Below, piece by piece: positions 34,728 to 46,300 of a stretch of DNA of 64,000 nucleotides. The notes beneath the pieces were generated by a model. The model had not been told where the DNA came from and ran no database searches. It saw only the letters and a program-made list of their open reading frames with translations. This DNA is from Flavobacterium aestivum (GTDB lineage: Bacteria; Bacteroidota; Bacteroidia; Flavobacteriales; Flavobacteriaceae). Where the stretch lies: the NCBI RefSeq assembly GCF_026870175.2, contig NZ_CP113977.2:3844001-3908000 (forward strand), read 5' to 3'. Position 1 is the first letter of the stretch. Every line of letters begins with the position of its first letter. The translations under genes were made by a program, and so were the position numbers.

Positions 34728-35288
34728 ATGGAAAAATTGTATTCTCTTGTCATTCATCCTCCCGAAACTATCCTTACTTTGGTTAAGTCTATGAAAGAAG
34801 AGTTGGCCTCTAAAGTGGGCTGGTTTCACAGTAAAAATTCTGTAGGGCATATTACCATCTGCGAATTCAGAGCGACAGATGCTGCTATTGAAACAATAAA
34901 GAATCAAATAAGTAGATTATGTGATACTTTAACTCCTGTTGAAGTATACTTAAATGAATTAGGAAGTTTTCCCAATGGTGCTTTTTTTATAGCACCAGAC
35001 AGCGATTCTAAAAGCAACCTGAAGTATATTATGAAGCAATTTCATAAATCACTTCGTATTCAGAATATGCTTAAAAGTGATAATCCGCATCTGTCGATTG
35101 CCAGAAAACTAAGCCCAGAGAATCTGGCACAAGCAAATCATTTATTCACCAGTATTGATCTAAATTTTGTTTGTGACAGTGTTGTTTTAAGAAAGTTTGA
35201 CGAAAATATAAAACAGTTTTTTGTAACTGATACTTTCGATTTTAAAGATAACCCACAACCTAAACCAATTCAGGGAACACTTTTTTAG
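34728..35288 (+). CDS. 2H-phosphoesterase superfamily protein (2'-5' RNA ligase-like)
   Basis: The 186-residue protein has the two signature His-x-[ST] motifs of the 2H superfamily: HITI at His41 and HLSI at His121, 80 residues apart. Members act as 2'-5' RNA ligases or cyclic phosphodiesterases on RNA ends or nucleotide phosphates; which substrate applies here cannot be read from sequence. Length fits the short, single-domain forms. It ends with a proline-rich tail (NPQPKPIQGTLF). Its stop overlaps the stop of the convergent response regulator gene by four bases (35285-35288). No operon partner is on the same strand. Confidence 0.8.
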   Translation: MEKLYSLVIHPPETILTLVKSMKEELASKVGWFHSKNSVGHITICEFRATDAAIETIKNQISRLCDTLTPVEVYLNELGSFPNGAFFIAPDSDSKSNLKYIMKQFHKSLRIQNMLKSDNPHLSIARKLSPENLAQANHLFTSIDLNFVCDSVVLRKFDENIKQFFVTDTFDFKDNPQPKPIQGTLF

Positions 35289-35749
35289 TCATTCTTTTGA
35301 ATATCTATGTTATAGTTGGTTTCGGATTTTTTTTGAAAATTGGCATATATTCTTTTACCAAACTCTTCGACACATAATGGCTTACTTAAAAAATCTGTGA
35401 CATAGGGATTGTCTTTAAGACGTTTGATTTCATCGGTATCTAATGAAGAGGAAAGCATGAAAATTTGAGTTTCTCTTTTTAGTTCGTCTTCTAACATTTC
35501 ATACTCCAATAAAAATTGGGCTCCGTTCATAATTGGCATTTGGATATCTAATAAAATAATTAAACTTTCTTTAATTTTTTCTCTGTTATCACATATCCAT
35601 TGAATTCCTTCTTCTCCATTATTGACTATATTTATTTCGGTTATATCAAGCCTTTTTTTGAATAACCTAGTCATAACAAACTGGTCAACTTCGTTATCTT
35701 CTACTACCAAAAATGCGTACTTAATTTCCGTACAAAGATTAGTTTCCAT
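35285..35749 (-). CDS. Single-domain response regulator (receiver only)
   Basis: The 154-residue protein is a stand-alone receiver domain: acidic pair in VVEDNEVD (residues 17-18), phospho-acceptor Asp68 in LLDIQMPIMNG, Ser in FMLSSS and Lys in FLSKPL. There is no output domain, so it likely relays phosphate or binds a partner protein, as is common for the Rcp1/CheY-like family. Its start overlaps the end of the sensor kinase gene at 35739-37163 by 11 bases, which points to translational coupling and makes that kinase its probable partner. Confidence 0.88.
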   Translation of the reverse strand: METNLCTEIKYAFLVVEDNEVDQFVMTRLFKKRLDITEINIVNNGEEGIQWICDNREKIKESLIILLDIQMPIMNGAQFLLEYEMLEDELKRETQIFMLSSSLDTDEIKRLKDNPYVTDFLSKPLCVEEFGKRIYANFQKKSETNYNIDIQKND

Positions 35750-37163
35750 ATAAATTAGGTATTGTTACTATAAACTTACTCCCCACTTTGCTCTCAGAAT
35801 ATACCATAATATTTCCGTTAATTTTTTCCAAAGTTTCTTTTACGATATAAAGCCCCAAACCTGAACCTTTATTACTATTAATTACAAAAAACATATTAAA
35901 AATATGATCTTTATATTCTTCCTGGATTCCAATCCCGTTATCTGTGATTTCAATTTTATGAAACGACCCTGAATTATAGGTTTTAATTGATATTAGCATT
36001 TCATTTTTGCTTTCATCAACATATTTTATGGCATTTGAAAGCAAATTATTCAAAATGATTCTTAACCTTAATCGATCACTTTGTACTTCATCTACAAGTA
36101 CATCTTTCGTAATTGTAATTTTATTTGCATTTATATTGTTATTATGCTGATAAATTGCATCATCTATAAGCTCGTTTAAACTCACTGGCTTTACAACAAT
36201 TTCTATTCTCTTATTTTTTGAGTAATCGATTATATCATTTATAAACTGGTCTTGCTTATTAAGACTTTTACACATTAGCATCAAATAATAATTGATCTGC
36301 TCTAAGTCATCTTCCAGTTTTGTTAATTCAATTAAGCCTTTAAGGGAGGTAATAGGTGATCTTAAATCATGTGAAACGCTATAGACAAAATTGTCAAGCT
36401 CGCTATTGAGTATAATCAAATTTTCGTTTTTAATCTCAATTTCTTTTTTTGATGCAATAAGCCTTTTGACCATTATAGAATAATAATAGCTCACACTACT
36501 TATGATAATCAATATAAAAAAAACATTTATAATGATTAATACCCCTTTAATCATATGTGTTCCTTCCCCTAGTGTGTTAGAGAAATTGCGTTCATTTATC
36601 GTTAATTTATTACTGAGAATACTAATCTCCAAAAGCATTTTTTCTCTGATTCCAGAGTTCAACTTTGAAGCTCTTACCTGATGATCGATCTCTTTTCCGA
36701 ACCAATATAGCTGATTGATCAAATTATCTGCTTGCTCCCATTCCTTAATAGCTTTTGCCATAAAAGAAATGCTTTTAAAATTTCTGAACAGCCATATAAC
36801 ATCATCTAAATCTTCTTCTTTATTGCGACCTGCTAAAAACCCTTTTCTAATAACAGCTTCATCATCGTAATTCAAAAGAGCAACTCGTGCAATACCATCA
36901 CCCTGAGGAACTTTTAATTCTTCATTATATAATTCCCATTCTCTTTGGTCTTGTGTGTAAATATAAATTATGAGGTGCCGAACCGCGTCTTTCTGTGCTT
37001 TTGAATAATGGGATTCTCCATTTACATAAGCCCTACTTGCTGATAAGATTTTAATTGTATAAAAATTAATAACTATTAACAAAGTACAAGATAGAAATAC
37101 AATTATTAAAAGAACAAAAAGATTGGAAGACCTTAACTTCTTAAAAAAAATGAATCTAGACAT
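35739..37163 (-). CDS. Membrane sensor histidine kinase
   Basis: I use the ATG at 37163 (474 residues); an in-frame TTG at 37199 would add 12. Order: TM helix 1 (about 14-36), a periplasmic segment of about 165 residues containing SRAYVNGESHYSKAQ and AGRNKEEDLDD, TM helix 2 (about 205-228), an H-box (SHDLRSPITSL, His near 264), and an ATPase domain with N-box LLSNAIKY, G1 DNGIGIQ and G2 GSGLGLYIV. The sensor segment is clearly shared with the kinase at 47121-48596. The single-domain regulator gene overlaps its 3' end. The signal is unknown. The sensor segment looks like one found in membrane signalling proteins of other phyla, but I cannot name the family with confidence. Confidence 0.9.
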   Translation of the reverse strand: MSRFIFFKKLRSSNLFVLLIIVFLSCTLLIVINFYTIKILSASRAYVNGESHYSKAQKDAVRHLIIYIYTQDQREWELYNEELKVPQGDGIARVALLNYDDEAVIRKGFLAGRNKEEDLDDVIWLFRNFKSISFMAKAIKEWEQADNLINQLYWFGKEIDHQVRASKLNSGIREKMLLEISILSNKLTINERNFSNTLGEGTHMIKGVLIIINVFFILIIISSVSYYYSIMVKRLIASKKEIEIKNENLIILNSELDNFVYSVSHDLRSPITSLKGLIELTKLEDDLEQINYYLMLMCKSLNKQDQFINDIIDYSKNKRIEIVVKPVSLNELIDDAIYQHNNNINANKITITKDVLVDEVQSDRLRLRIILNNLLSNAIKYVDESKNEMLISIKTYNSGSFHKIEITDNGIGIQEEYKDHIFNMFFVINSNKGSGLGLYIVKETLEKINGNIMVYSESKVGSKFIVTIPNLYGN

Positions 37164-37342
37164 ACTTTTTAATTTAGAATGTAAATAAAAAAAGATCAAT
37201 AAATTTTCTTACTAACTGTGACTTCACATTTTTACCAATACTATTAATTTGCATTTTTTAATTAAAAGATTAGAAATGAGCTCCTTTACAGAAGCTGATT
37301 ATTTAGAATAATAAAATTTTAATTATTAATAAACCCGCTTAA

Positions 37343-39274
37343 CTACTTTACTATAATAAATTCGCTTCTTCTATTGACTTGATGTTCTGCTTCTGTACAT
37401 TTTACACCATCAGCACATTTATTCAGTAATTGAGATTCTCCATATCCTTTTGCTGTTAAGCGCTTTCTATCAATACCATTTTTTATCAACCATTCCATAG
37501 TTGATTTTGCTCTTCTTTCTGATAATTTTTTATTGTAATCACTACTTTGTCGGCTATCTGTGTGCGAACGGATATCAACTTTTATGTTTGGATTTTGTTC
37601 CATCACATCAAAAACTTTAGACAACTCTAGGGCTGCATCCGGTCTGATATAGGATTTATTCAAATCAAATAAAATCGTTTTTAGTTCTAATACTTTTGCT
37701 AAATCATCACCTACTTTCAATTCCCTAACGGATTTATCTAACATCAAGGGTACAAATGTTGTTCCTGATTCATTAGCGATAACTACTGGTACTTCAATGC
37801 TATTATAATCTGCTTTTTCTGTCTTGATATAATACTTTTCATTGCATCCCACCGGACCTAAATCAAATTTCCCGTCACTTCCTGCAATAACTACTTTCAA
37901 CATTTTATAGTCGCTGTCAAACAAAGTTACTTTCGCTCCTTCAAGTGGCTCTCCCAATGCTTTATCTGTAACTTTACCTCCTAAAAATTGCTCGCATGGA
38001 TATTGAATTTTTTTAAGCTCCTTAAACTTATAAATATCATCACCTCCTAAACCTCCATCTCTATTAGAAGTAAAATAGCCAAGCTTAGTAGTCGTGTTTA
38101 TCAGGAAACCAAAATCATCTTTTGAGCTATTCAGTGTTTCACCAACATTTAGTACTTTTTTATACCATTTATCTGTTTCTACTTTATAAACAAACACATC
38201 CAGCCCTCCTAATCCCGGATGTCCATCTGAAGCAAAATAAAGTTCATTGTCTTCACTAATGAATGGGAATGTTTCCCTTCCCTCAGTGTTTATAATATCA
38301 CCGAGATTTTCCGGTGTTCCAAAACTGCCATCAAAATTAATGGCTACTTTAAAGATATCCGATTGTCCTAATGTTCCTGGCATATCGGATGCAAAATATA
38401 AATATTTCTCATCAGGACTTAAAGCCGGATGTGCCACACTATAATCATTACTGTTAAACGGTAATTCCGTTATATTTTCCCAAGCTCCTTTTTTGAGTGT
38501 TGCCCGATATATTTTCAACAATATCGCTTTATCTTTTCCTTTTTGATCTAAATAATTATTTCTCGTAAAATAAACGGTTTCCCCATCTTTAGTAAATACG
38601 GCTGTCGATGCATTGTATTTAGAATTAATATTTCCGGAAACACGTTCTACACCAGAAAGTGTCCCATCTGCACTTTTACTAACCATATAAAGATTTGTAT
38701 ACCCTTCGCCTGTCCAAGGAGATTTTTTTTCATATACTTTATCTTTCATTCTAGCTGATGTAAAAACTAATTTATCTCCAAAAAAAGAACTTCCAAAATC
38801 TGAATATTCAGTATTAATTCCCGCATTTTCTATACTATATCTACCTGAATTCTTTTTTATTATTGCCAAATAATCTTTTTGTTCTACCGCTAATTTTGCT
38901 CTGCGATCATTGCCATTCATTTGACTGAACTTTGCCATCATTTCATCAGCCTTACTGTACTTTTTTATTGCTTTTAATGATTGGGCATAACGATAATAAT
39001 ATTCTGGGGATAAATCCTTCTTTATTGCATATAGCTCTCCATACCATTTGGCAGCATTTTGCAAATCGGCCTTAAAATAATAGGAGTTGGCTAATTTTTC
39101 TAGCAAATCAGCCGATTTATACCCTTTATAAAACATTCGCTCATAGGTCTTTATAGCGTCAAAATAGGCAAATTGATCGTAACTTTTATCAGCTTTAACC
39201 AGACTTGATTTTTGCGAATAGGCACTCATCGTACTAACAATGAACACTATGAAATATGTAATTCTTTTTTTCAT
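37343..39274 (-). CDS. OmpA-family outer-membrane protein with TPR and PD40/beta-propeller repeats
   Basis: The 643-residue protein has a signal peptide (MKKRITYFIVFIVSTMSAYS), TPR-like helices (about 22-140), PD40/WD40-like beta-propeller repeats (about 150-415, e.g. LSPDEKYLYFASD and NELYFASDGHPGLGGLD), a carboxypeptidase-like regulatory domain (about 430-515) and an OmpA peptidoglycan-binding domain (about 530-643, with HTDSRQSSDYNKKLSERRA). This architecture is typical of Bacteroidota proteins that sit beside PorP/SprF genes and anchor T9SS-related outer-membrane parts to the cell wall. It starts 13 bases after the PorP/SprF gene, and so closes a three-gene set of adhesin, PorP/SprF and OmpA. 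A direct role in presenting the adhesin is inferred. Confidence 0.92.
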   Translation of the reverse strand: MKKRITYFIVFIVSTMSAYSQKSSLVKADKSYDQFAYFDAIKTYERMFYKGYKSADLLEKLANSYYFKADLQNAAKWYGELYAIKKDLSPEYYYRYAQSLKAIKKYSKADEMMAKFSQMNGNDRRAKLAVEQKDYLAIIKKNSGRYSIENAGINTEYSDFGSSFFGDKLVFTSARMKDKVYEKKSPWTGEGYTNLYMVSKSADGTLSGVERVSGNINSKYNASTAVFTKDGETVYFTRNNYLDQKGKDKAILLKIYRATLKKGAWENITELPFNSNDYSVAHPALSPDEKYLYFASDMPGTLGQSDIFKVAINFDGSFGTPENLGDIINTEGRETFPFISEDNELYFASDGHPGLGGLDVFVYKVETDKWYKKVLNVGETLNSSKDDFGFLINTTTKLGYFTSNRDGGLGGDDIYKFKELKKIQYPCEQFLGGKVTDKALGEPLEGAKVTLFDSDYKMLKVVIAGSDGKFDLGPVGCNEKYYIKTEKADYNSIEVPVVIANESGTTFVPLMLDKSVRELKVGDDLAKVLELKTILFDLNKSYIRPDAALELSKVFDVMEQNPNIKVDIRSHTDSRQSSDYNKKLSERRAKSTMEWLIKNGIDRKRLTAKGYGESQLLNKCADGVKCTEAEHQVNRRSEFIIVK

Positions 39275-39287
39275 GATCGTCTATTTT

Positions 39288-40196
39288 TTAGAAAAATCTA
39301 GGTGATAAAACTCTCTTTTGATTTTTGAACAATTCAAATCGCAAAAATATTTCATGCGATCCGGAATTGTAATGAGCTAATTTAGTGGTCTCTAAATCAT
39401 AGGCATATCCAATATACAATCCTTGATTGACTTGAAAACCTGCCATAAAACTCATTGCTGCATCCCATCTCCATGCTGCTCCCAAAACAAACTTTTCATT
39501 GAATAAAAAATTTGCGGATACATCAACCTGCAATGGAGATCCAACTACTGACTTACATAAAAAGGCGGGTTTAAACTGAATACTTGGACTTAAATCAAAG
39601 ACATAACCACCTATTAAATAAAAATGCATACGCTCTAATGTTGTAGACGAGGCATTATCATTATAAAAATCTGTCTCTAAAAAATTAGGAACTGACAGTC
39701 CTACATAAAGTTTATCCGAATAAAAATAGGCTCCAGCTCCAACATTAGGAGAGAATTCATCATCTATATTATTTTGAAACTTTGGATCAATCAGATCATA
39801 TCGGTTCAATTTTGTGTAATCGACATTCAACAAATTTGCTGTTCCTTTTACTCCAAATGATAATTTATAAATGCTGGAAGTTCGAATTGTATAAGATATG
39901 TCTACAGAAATTGTACTCTCGTTCGACGCTCCAATTTTATCGTTTACAAAAGACAGTCCAACACCTAAATTTGAATTTTCAATCGGACTATTGATAGAAG
40001 CTGTAGCAGTTTGCGGAGCTCCATCGAGTCCTACCCACTGGGTCCTGTACAATCCAAAAACACTCATAACTCCTCGTGTTCCCGCATAAGCAGGATTAAT
40101 GGTGATGGTATTATACATGTAGTTTGTATATTGAGCGTCCTGTTGTGCAAATACCGATATATTTACTAACAATAAAATAATGAATAGTTTTTTCAT
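39288..40196 (-). CDS. T9SS-associated PorP/SprF family outer-membrane protein
   Basis: The 302-residue protein has a signal peptide (MKKLFIILLLVNISVFAQ) and the PorP/SprF start QDAQYTNYMYNTITINPAYAG, followed by RTQWVGLDGAPQT and a predicted 14-strand-like barrel ending GSHEIFLRFEL. In Flavobacterium, SprF is needed for surface delivery of the adhesin SprB, and PorP/SprF paralogues are generally paired with a large type B T9SS cargo. Here the cargo is the upstream 2131-residue adhesin (138-base gap). The second pair in this window (52009-53004 with 53014-59763) repeats the pattern. Confidence 0.93.
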   Translation of the reverse strand: MKKLFIILLLVNISVFAQQDAQYTNYMYNTITINPAYAGTRGVMSVFGLYRTQWVGLDGAPQTATASINSPIENSNLGVGLSFVNDKIGASNESTISVDISYTIRTSSIYKLSFGVKGTANLLNVDYTKLNRYDLIDPKFQNNIDDEFSPNVGAGAYFYSDKLYVGLSVPNFLETDFYNDNASSTTLERMHFYLIGGYVFDLSPSIQFKPAFLCKSVVGSPLQVDVSANFLFNEKFVLGAAWRWDAAMSFMAGFQVNQGLYIGYAYDLETTKLAHYNSGSHEIFLRFELFKNQKRVLSPRFF

Positions 40197-40334
40197 ATGA
40201 ATATAGTATTTGTTTTTAATGGAATATGGTATTGCCTTTCTTCATTCCTAATTTTGGGTATTGGAATAATAGCTATTTCATATTCTTTTTTTAAATTCTA
40301 AAGAAATAATAATGATGACTCGAAAATCTTAAAT

Positions 40335-43300
40335 TTAATTTCTGTTTAAATCCAAATAACCCGATTGATCAATGCCATTACCATTAAAATCCTCGTACTT
40401 AACAACATAAAAATACGTACCACTTGGCAATCCTTCTGATGTGTCAATTGTTGCCCTACCATCGGAAATACCTCTAAAAACTATAGTGTCGTTATTATAT
40501 CCTTTCGCATCATATACTTTGACTCCCCAACGATTATAGATTTCTACTGTGTTTTTGGGGTAACACTCTATACCTCGTATACGGAAGAAATCATTTAAGC
40601 CATCGCCATCTGGAGATACAGCATTAAATACTTCTAAACTACAACTGTTAATGCTTAAGATTGTAGGGTCATCTTCTAAAGGACTAGTATCATCTGACAT
40701 ATCACTAACTTCTGCTCCTGATGGAGTTACACCTTTTATCATAGCTTGATTAGTTACAGATCCCTTTATAATATCTTGCTGAGTTAAAACATATATTCCG
40801 CTAAATGAAGTGCTATTAGACTCCCCTATTCCCAAGCTTATAGGTCCGCCAGAAATAACAATTCCAGGTAAAGCATCTGTAAGTACAACATTGGTAAGTG
40901 GTAAATTCCCAGTATTCATAACTGTAAAACTATAACCTATTGTTTCCCCAATCTCTCCATAACCATCTCCATTATTGTCGTTAAATACCGCTTTTTTTAC
41001 AATCGCAATAGAAGGTGACTGAGCGATAGCAGTTATGGTACAGGTCAAACAATTAGAGTCTACGGGGCATGTCAAACACGGAGTAGGATCTGTAGATATA
41101 GCTGATATTGTTGTATTTGCAGGAGAGATTGCTGAGACGATAGCTGAGTTATATACATATCCTGATTTTATGTCGTTATTGGTAATCATATACACCGCCG
41201 TGAAAGTGACACTATCCGAAGCTCCTACTGCCAAAGTGTGCAAAAATCCTTTAACTGTAGATACATTATCATCCTTTATTGTAACATTATTTAAAGCAGA
41301 ATTTCCGGTATTAGTTATCGTAAATGCATAGTTTATAACATCTCCTTCATTGGCAATACCATCATGATTCTTGTCTTCATAAATTCCTTCTTTCATGATT
41401 TTAATGCTAAAAAGCGAATTCAAGGCAGTTACCGTCGGGCTGTCATTAAGTATGGTTGAACCTGAAGTGTCAGTAACCGTCCCATTTGTTGGTGTGGTAG
41501 CTGTTACCGTAGCACTATTGGTTACTTTTCCGGCATCTATATCTGATTGTTTAATGGTATAGGTTGCGGTAACAGTTCCTGTTGCGTTTGGTGCCAAGGT
41601 GCTTGGTAGTATTGCTAGGTTCACACTATTAGTCAAAGCATCATTGACGATAATGTTAGTCAGAGTGGAATTTCCGGTATTGGTTACCGTAAATGTATAA
41701 GTGATTACATCTCCTACGGCTCCGGTTCCGCCCACAGCTCCTGTTTTTACCAAAGCTATGCTTGGACTTGGAGTCAGTATTGTTTCTGTTGGTGTATCGT
41801 TAAGAATAGTTGTCCCAGAAGTATCTGTCACCGTTCCGCTTGTTGGGGTTGTTCCCGTTACTGTAGCACTATTGGTTACTTTTCCAGTATCTATATCCGA
41901 TTGTTGAATGGTATAAGTTGCGGTCGCTGTTCCCGTAGCGTTGGGTGCCAAAGTACTTGGTGTTACAGTAAGGTTCAAGCTGTTTGTCAAAGCATCACTG
42001 ACAATGATGTTAGTCAAAGTAGTATTTCCGGTATTAGTTACAGTAAACGTATAAGTAATTACATCACCTACAGCTCCCGTACCTCCCGTTGTGCCCACTT
42101 TTACCATCGCAATACTTGAACTTTGGGTCAAACTGGTTTCTGTTGGAGTATCGTTAAGAATGGTTGTCCCAGAAGTATCTGACACAGTTCCGCTTGTTGG
42201 GGTTGTTCCCGTTACTGTTGCTGTGTTGGTTACCTTGCCCGCATCTATATCTGATTGTTGAATGGTATAAGTTGCTGTTGCAGTTCCTGTAGCATTTGGT
42301 ACCAATGTACTTGGTGTCACTGCCATGTTCACACTATTGGTTAAAGCATCACTAAAATGAATATTGGTCAAATTGGTATTTCCGGTATTGGTCACCGTAA
42401 ACGTATAGGTGATTACATCTCCAACGGCTCCAGTTCCTCCTACTACTCCCGTTTTTACCAAAGCAATACTTGGGTTTGGAATTAGCGTAGTTTCTGTAGG
42501 TGTGTCATTATTTATAGTTGTCCCGGAAGTATCTGTAACTGTTCCGCTTGTAGGGGTTGTTCCCGTTACTGTTGCGCTATTGGTTACCTTTCCCGCATCT
42601 ACATCGGCTTGGATAATTGTATAAGTTGCTGTTGCGGTTCCAGTGGCATTTGGAGCCAAAGTACTTGGTGTTACAGCAAGATTCACACTATTGGTCAAAG
42701 CATCGTTGACAACAATATTAGTCAATGTTGTATTCCCTGTATTAGTAACTGTAAAAGTATATGTAAGCAAATCTCCTACTCCTCCAGTTCCTCCAACAGC
42801 ACCAACTTTTACCATCGCAATACTTGGACTTCGGGTCAAAGTAGTTTCTGTTGGCGTATTGTTAAGAATAGTTGTCCCCGAAGTATCTGTCACTGTTCCA
42901 TTTGTTGGGGTTGTTCCCGTTACTGTGGCACTATTAGTTACTTTTCCGGCATCTATATCCGATTGTTGAATGGTATAAGTGGCAGTTGCTGTTCCCGTAG
43001 CGTTTGGTGCCAAGGTACTTGGACTTACCGCCAGATTCACACTATTAGTCAAAGCGTCATTGATAATGATGCTATTCAAGGTAGTATTTCCTGTGTTGGT
43101 TACGGTAAACGTATAAGTGATTACATCTCCTACTGCTCCGGTTCCTCCCACAACTCCTGTTTTTACCACAGCGATACTTGGGTTTTGAGTCAGTGTAGTC
43201 TCAGTTGGTGTGTTATTGAGTATGGTTGTTCCAGAAGTATCTGTAACTGTTCCGTTAGTTGGGGTTGTTCCTGTTACGGTGGCACTATTAGTTACTTTTC

Positions 43301-46300
43301 CGGCATCTATATCTGATTGTTGAATGGTATAAGTGGCGGTCGCTGTTCCTGTAGCATTTGGGATCAATGTGCTTGGTGATACCGCCAGATTCACACTATT
43401 GGTCAAAGCGTCATTGACAACAACGTTAGTCAATGTTGTATTTCCGGTGTTGGTTACCGTAAAAGTGTATGTGATTAAATAACCTACTGCTCCGGTTCCT
43501 CCTACTGTTCCTGTTTTAACCACGGCAATACTTGGGTTTGGAACTAGCGTGGTTTCTGTTGGAGTGTTATTATTTATAGCTGTACCGGAAATATCTGTAA
43601 CTGTTCCGCTAGTAGGCGTAGTTCCTGTTACTGTAGCACTATTAATTACTTTTCCGGCATCTACATCTGCTTGAATAATTGTATAAGTAGCTGTCGCTGT
43701 TCCTGTGGCATTTGGTGCCAATGTGCTTGGAGTTACGGCAAGATTCACACTATTGGTCAAAGCATCATTAACAACAACATTTGTCAAAACAGTATTTCCG
43801 GTATTGGTAACCGTAAAAGTATAAGTGATTACATCTCCCACTATTCCGGTGCCTCCCACTGCTCCAGTTTTCACCAAAGCAATACTTGGATTTGGAGTCA
43901 GTGTGGTTTCTGTAGGCGTGTCATTATTTATAGTCGTTCCTGAAGTATCAGTAACTGTTCCGCTAGTTGGGGTTGTTCCTGTTACAGTGGCACTATTGGT
44001 TACTTTTCCGGCATCTACATCAGCCTGAATAATTGTATAAGTTGCGGTTGCTGTTCCTGTCTCATTGGGTGCTAATGTACTTGGTGTTACAGCAAGATTT
44101 ACACTATTGGTCAAGGCATCATTGATCACAACGTTGGTCAATGTTGTATTTCCTGTATTGGTCACCGTAAACGTATATGTAATTACATCACCTACCGCCC
44201 CAGTTCCTCCTACTGCTCCTACCTTTACCAAGGCAATACTTGGAGCTGTCACAAATATGGTGACCGTAGCAGTATCGCAATTTGTAGGATTCAATTTTTC
44301 ACAAATAGTATAATTTACAGTATAAGTACCTCCAGGAGTATTTGGTGCTACGGTTACACTTCCGTCTGCATTTACTGTAAGTGGTCCGTTTGGAACAGAA
44401 GTCAAAATAATATCAGATATGTTTACCGGGGTTCCGTTTAAGGTATCATTTGTCAATACATTACCGGCATTTACATTACCAGTTGCTCCGACTGTTGGTG
44501 GCAAAACATCATTTACCGCATCAATAACTGCGCATTGTAATGAACCTCCACTAGTACCTGCCGTATTAACAAATGCTCCATATACATTGATATTATTTAT
44601 CTCATTCGCAAGTGACCCTAAACTAATCCTAATTTCATCAAAAGCTTGTGAGGTCTTGAAACCTACATTATAAACCGCCGTGCCAGAAACATACGGAGCC
44701 AGTATAGGTACGTTTGTTAACAATGCTGAACTTTTTGACTCCTTAAGCACACCGTCTAAATAAGTATAAACGGTCAAAGAATTGAATAAATCTAACTGAG
44801 CTAAACTATTTAAATCTTTTATTGTGAATCCCGCAAAAGTACCCGCAGGATAAGTTGTCAACTGATCCAGAACAGCAATCGAAGCCGTAGATATTACTCC
44901 TGCAGTAACCATGATTGTAGCAAAATCAGTAGTATCTGCAGTCAATACATTATTGGTATTATTCACCACACACGCCACACATGCCACACCATCTATTCCT
45001 GTTTTATCACTATCAATGATTACAGGAAAAGCTGGGTTCGTTAATGGATACGTTCTATTACATTCTAAAGTTACCGGACATAATTTTTCAAAAACTACAT
45101 TATAAACATTTACAACTCCCAAAGTTACAGTTGCTGTATTCGTGATAGTGATACGAGCTTCATCAAAGGATTTAGTACTTACAAACCCAATCGTTTGTGT
45201 ACTGTTACTGGTTCCAACAATTGCCAAAGCAGAATTCCCTGACTTAGTTTCTTGAAGTACTCCATTGAGATAAGTTCTTAATGTAACTGCGTCAAGAGCA
45301 TTTACATTCAACAGTGGAGCGTTTTCAACAGTAAACCCTACAAAAGAACCAATAGGATAATCTGTTTTTTCATCCTTTATAGAAATACTACCACTGTTTC
45401 CAATACTTGCTGTTAAACTAATCTGAGCATAATTAGTCGTATTGGAATCTATTAGATTTTCAGCATTATTTATTGTACAAAGCGCACAAACCAAACCATC
45501 AATACCTGTATTTACCCCATTAATATAAACTGGATAAGTTGGGGCAGACATGACCGTTTGTGTGTTACAAACCAAATCAGGTCCAGCACAAAAATTTTCA
45601 AAAACAGCACTATACACTTTGGTAGAACCCAAATTCAGAGCTAATGTTTGATTAACCGATATTCTAGCTTCATCAAACGAAGTAGTTGATACAAAGCCTA
45701 CTTTATATCGGCCAGGATTGTTTAACAACGAACCGCCGACTACTAAATTACTGCCAGAGAGTTGTTGTTGCTGAACTCCGTCACGATACGTAGTTATAAC
45801 TATATTACCCAATGCCGAAGCATTCAGCAAATTTGAATTTTCTATTTCAAAACCTGCATAAGTACCTGATGGATAATCTGTAAGTTGATCTTTTACTGAA
45901 ATACTTCCTGATCCTGCTATACCAGCAGTCAAAGCAATAGTCGCATAATCATTTGTATTAGAGCTAATACAATTCGTTACATCATAAACACTTCCTACGC
46001 TTGTACCGGATACACCCGTATGTGTAGGCTCTAAACTTACTGGATAAGTTGGAAGATTCATTGCTGAAACAGTATTACAACCCAGAGCCGGACCAGCACA
46101 ATAATTTCTAATAACAGGATAATAAACATCAATAATATTCGACAAACCGACCAAACCTCCTATTGAAATTTCAATCGCATCAAAATCTTGGGTAGTATTG
46201 AAACCCACAACATAATTGTTCCCTGTACCATTAAGCAATCCCTGTCCCAAAAGTAATGGCCCTGAGGTGGTTTCTTTCAGAACACCATTTAGATAAGTCC

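Noticed and set aside
42609-43316. Long plus-strand open frame of 235 codons rich in Cys and Ser
   Set aside because: It runs antisense to the DUF11 repeats; similar frames recur with the repeat period, and the composition is an artefact of the opposite coding strand.
41412-44243. Regular repeats as a CRISPR array
   Set aside because: Units are 354 bases, contiguous, coding and without spacers.
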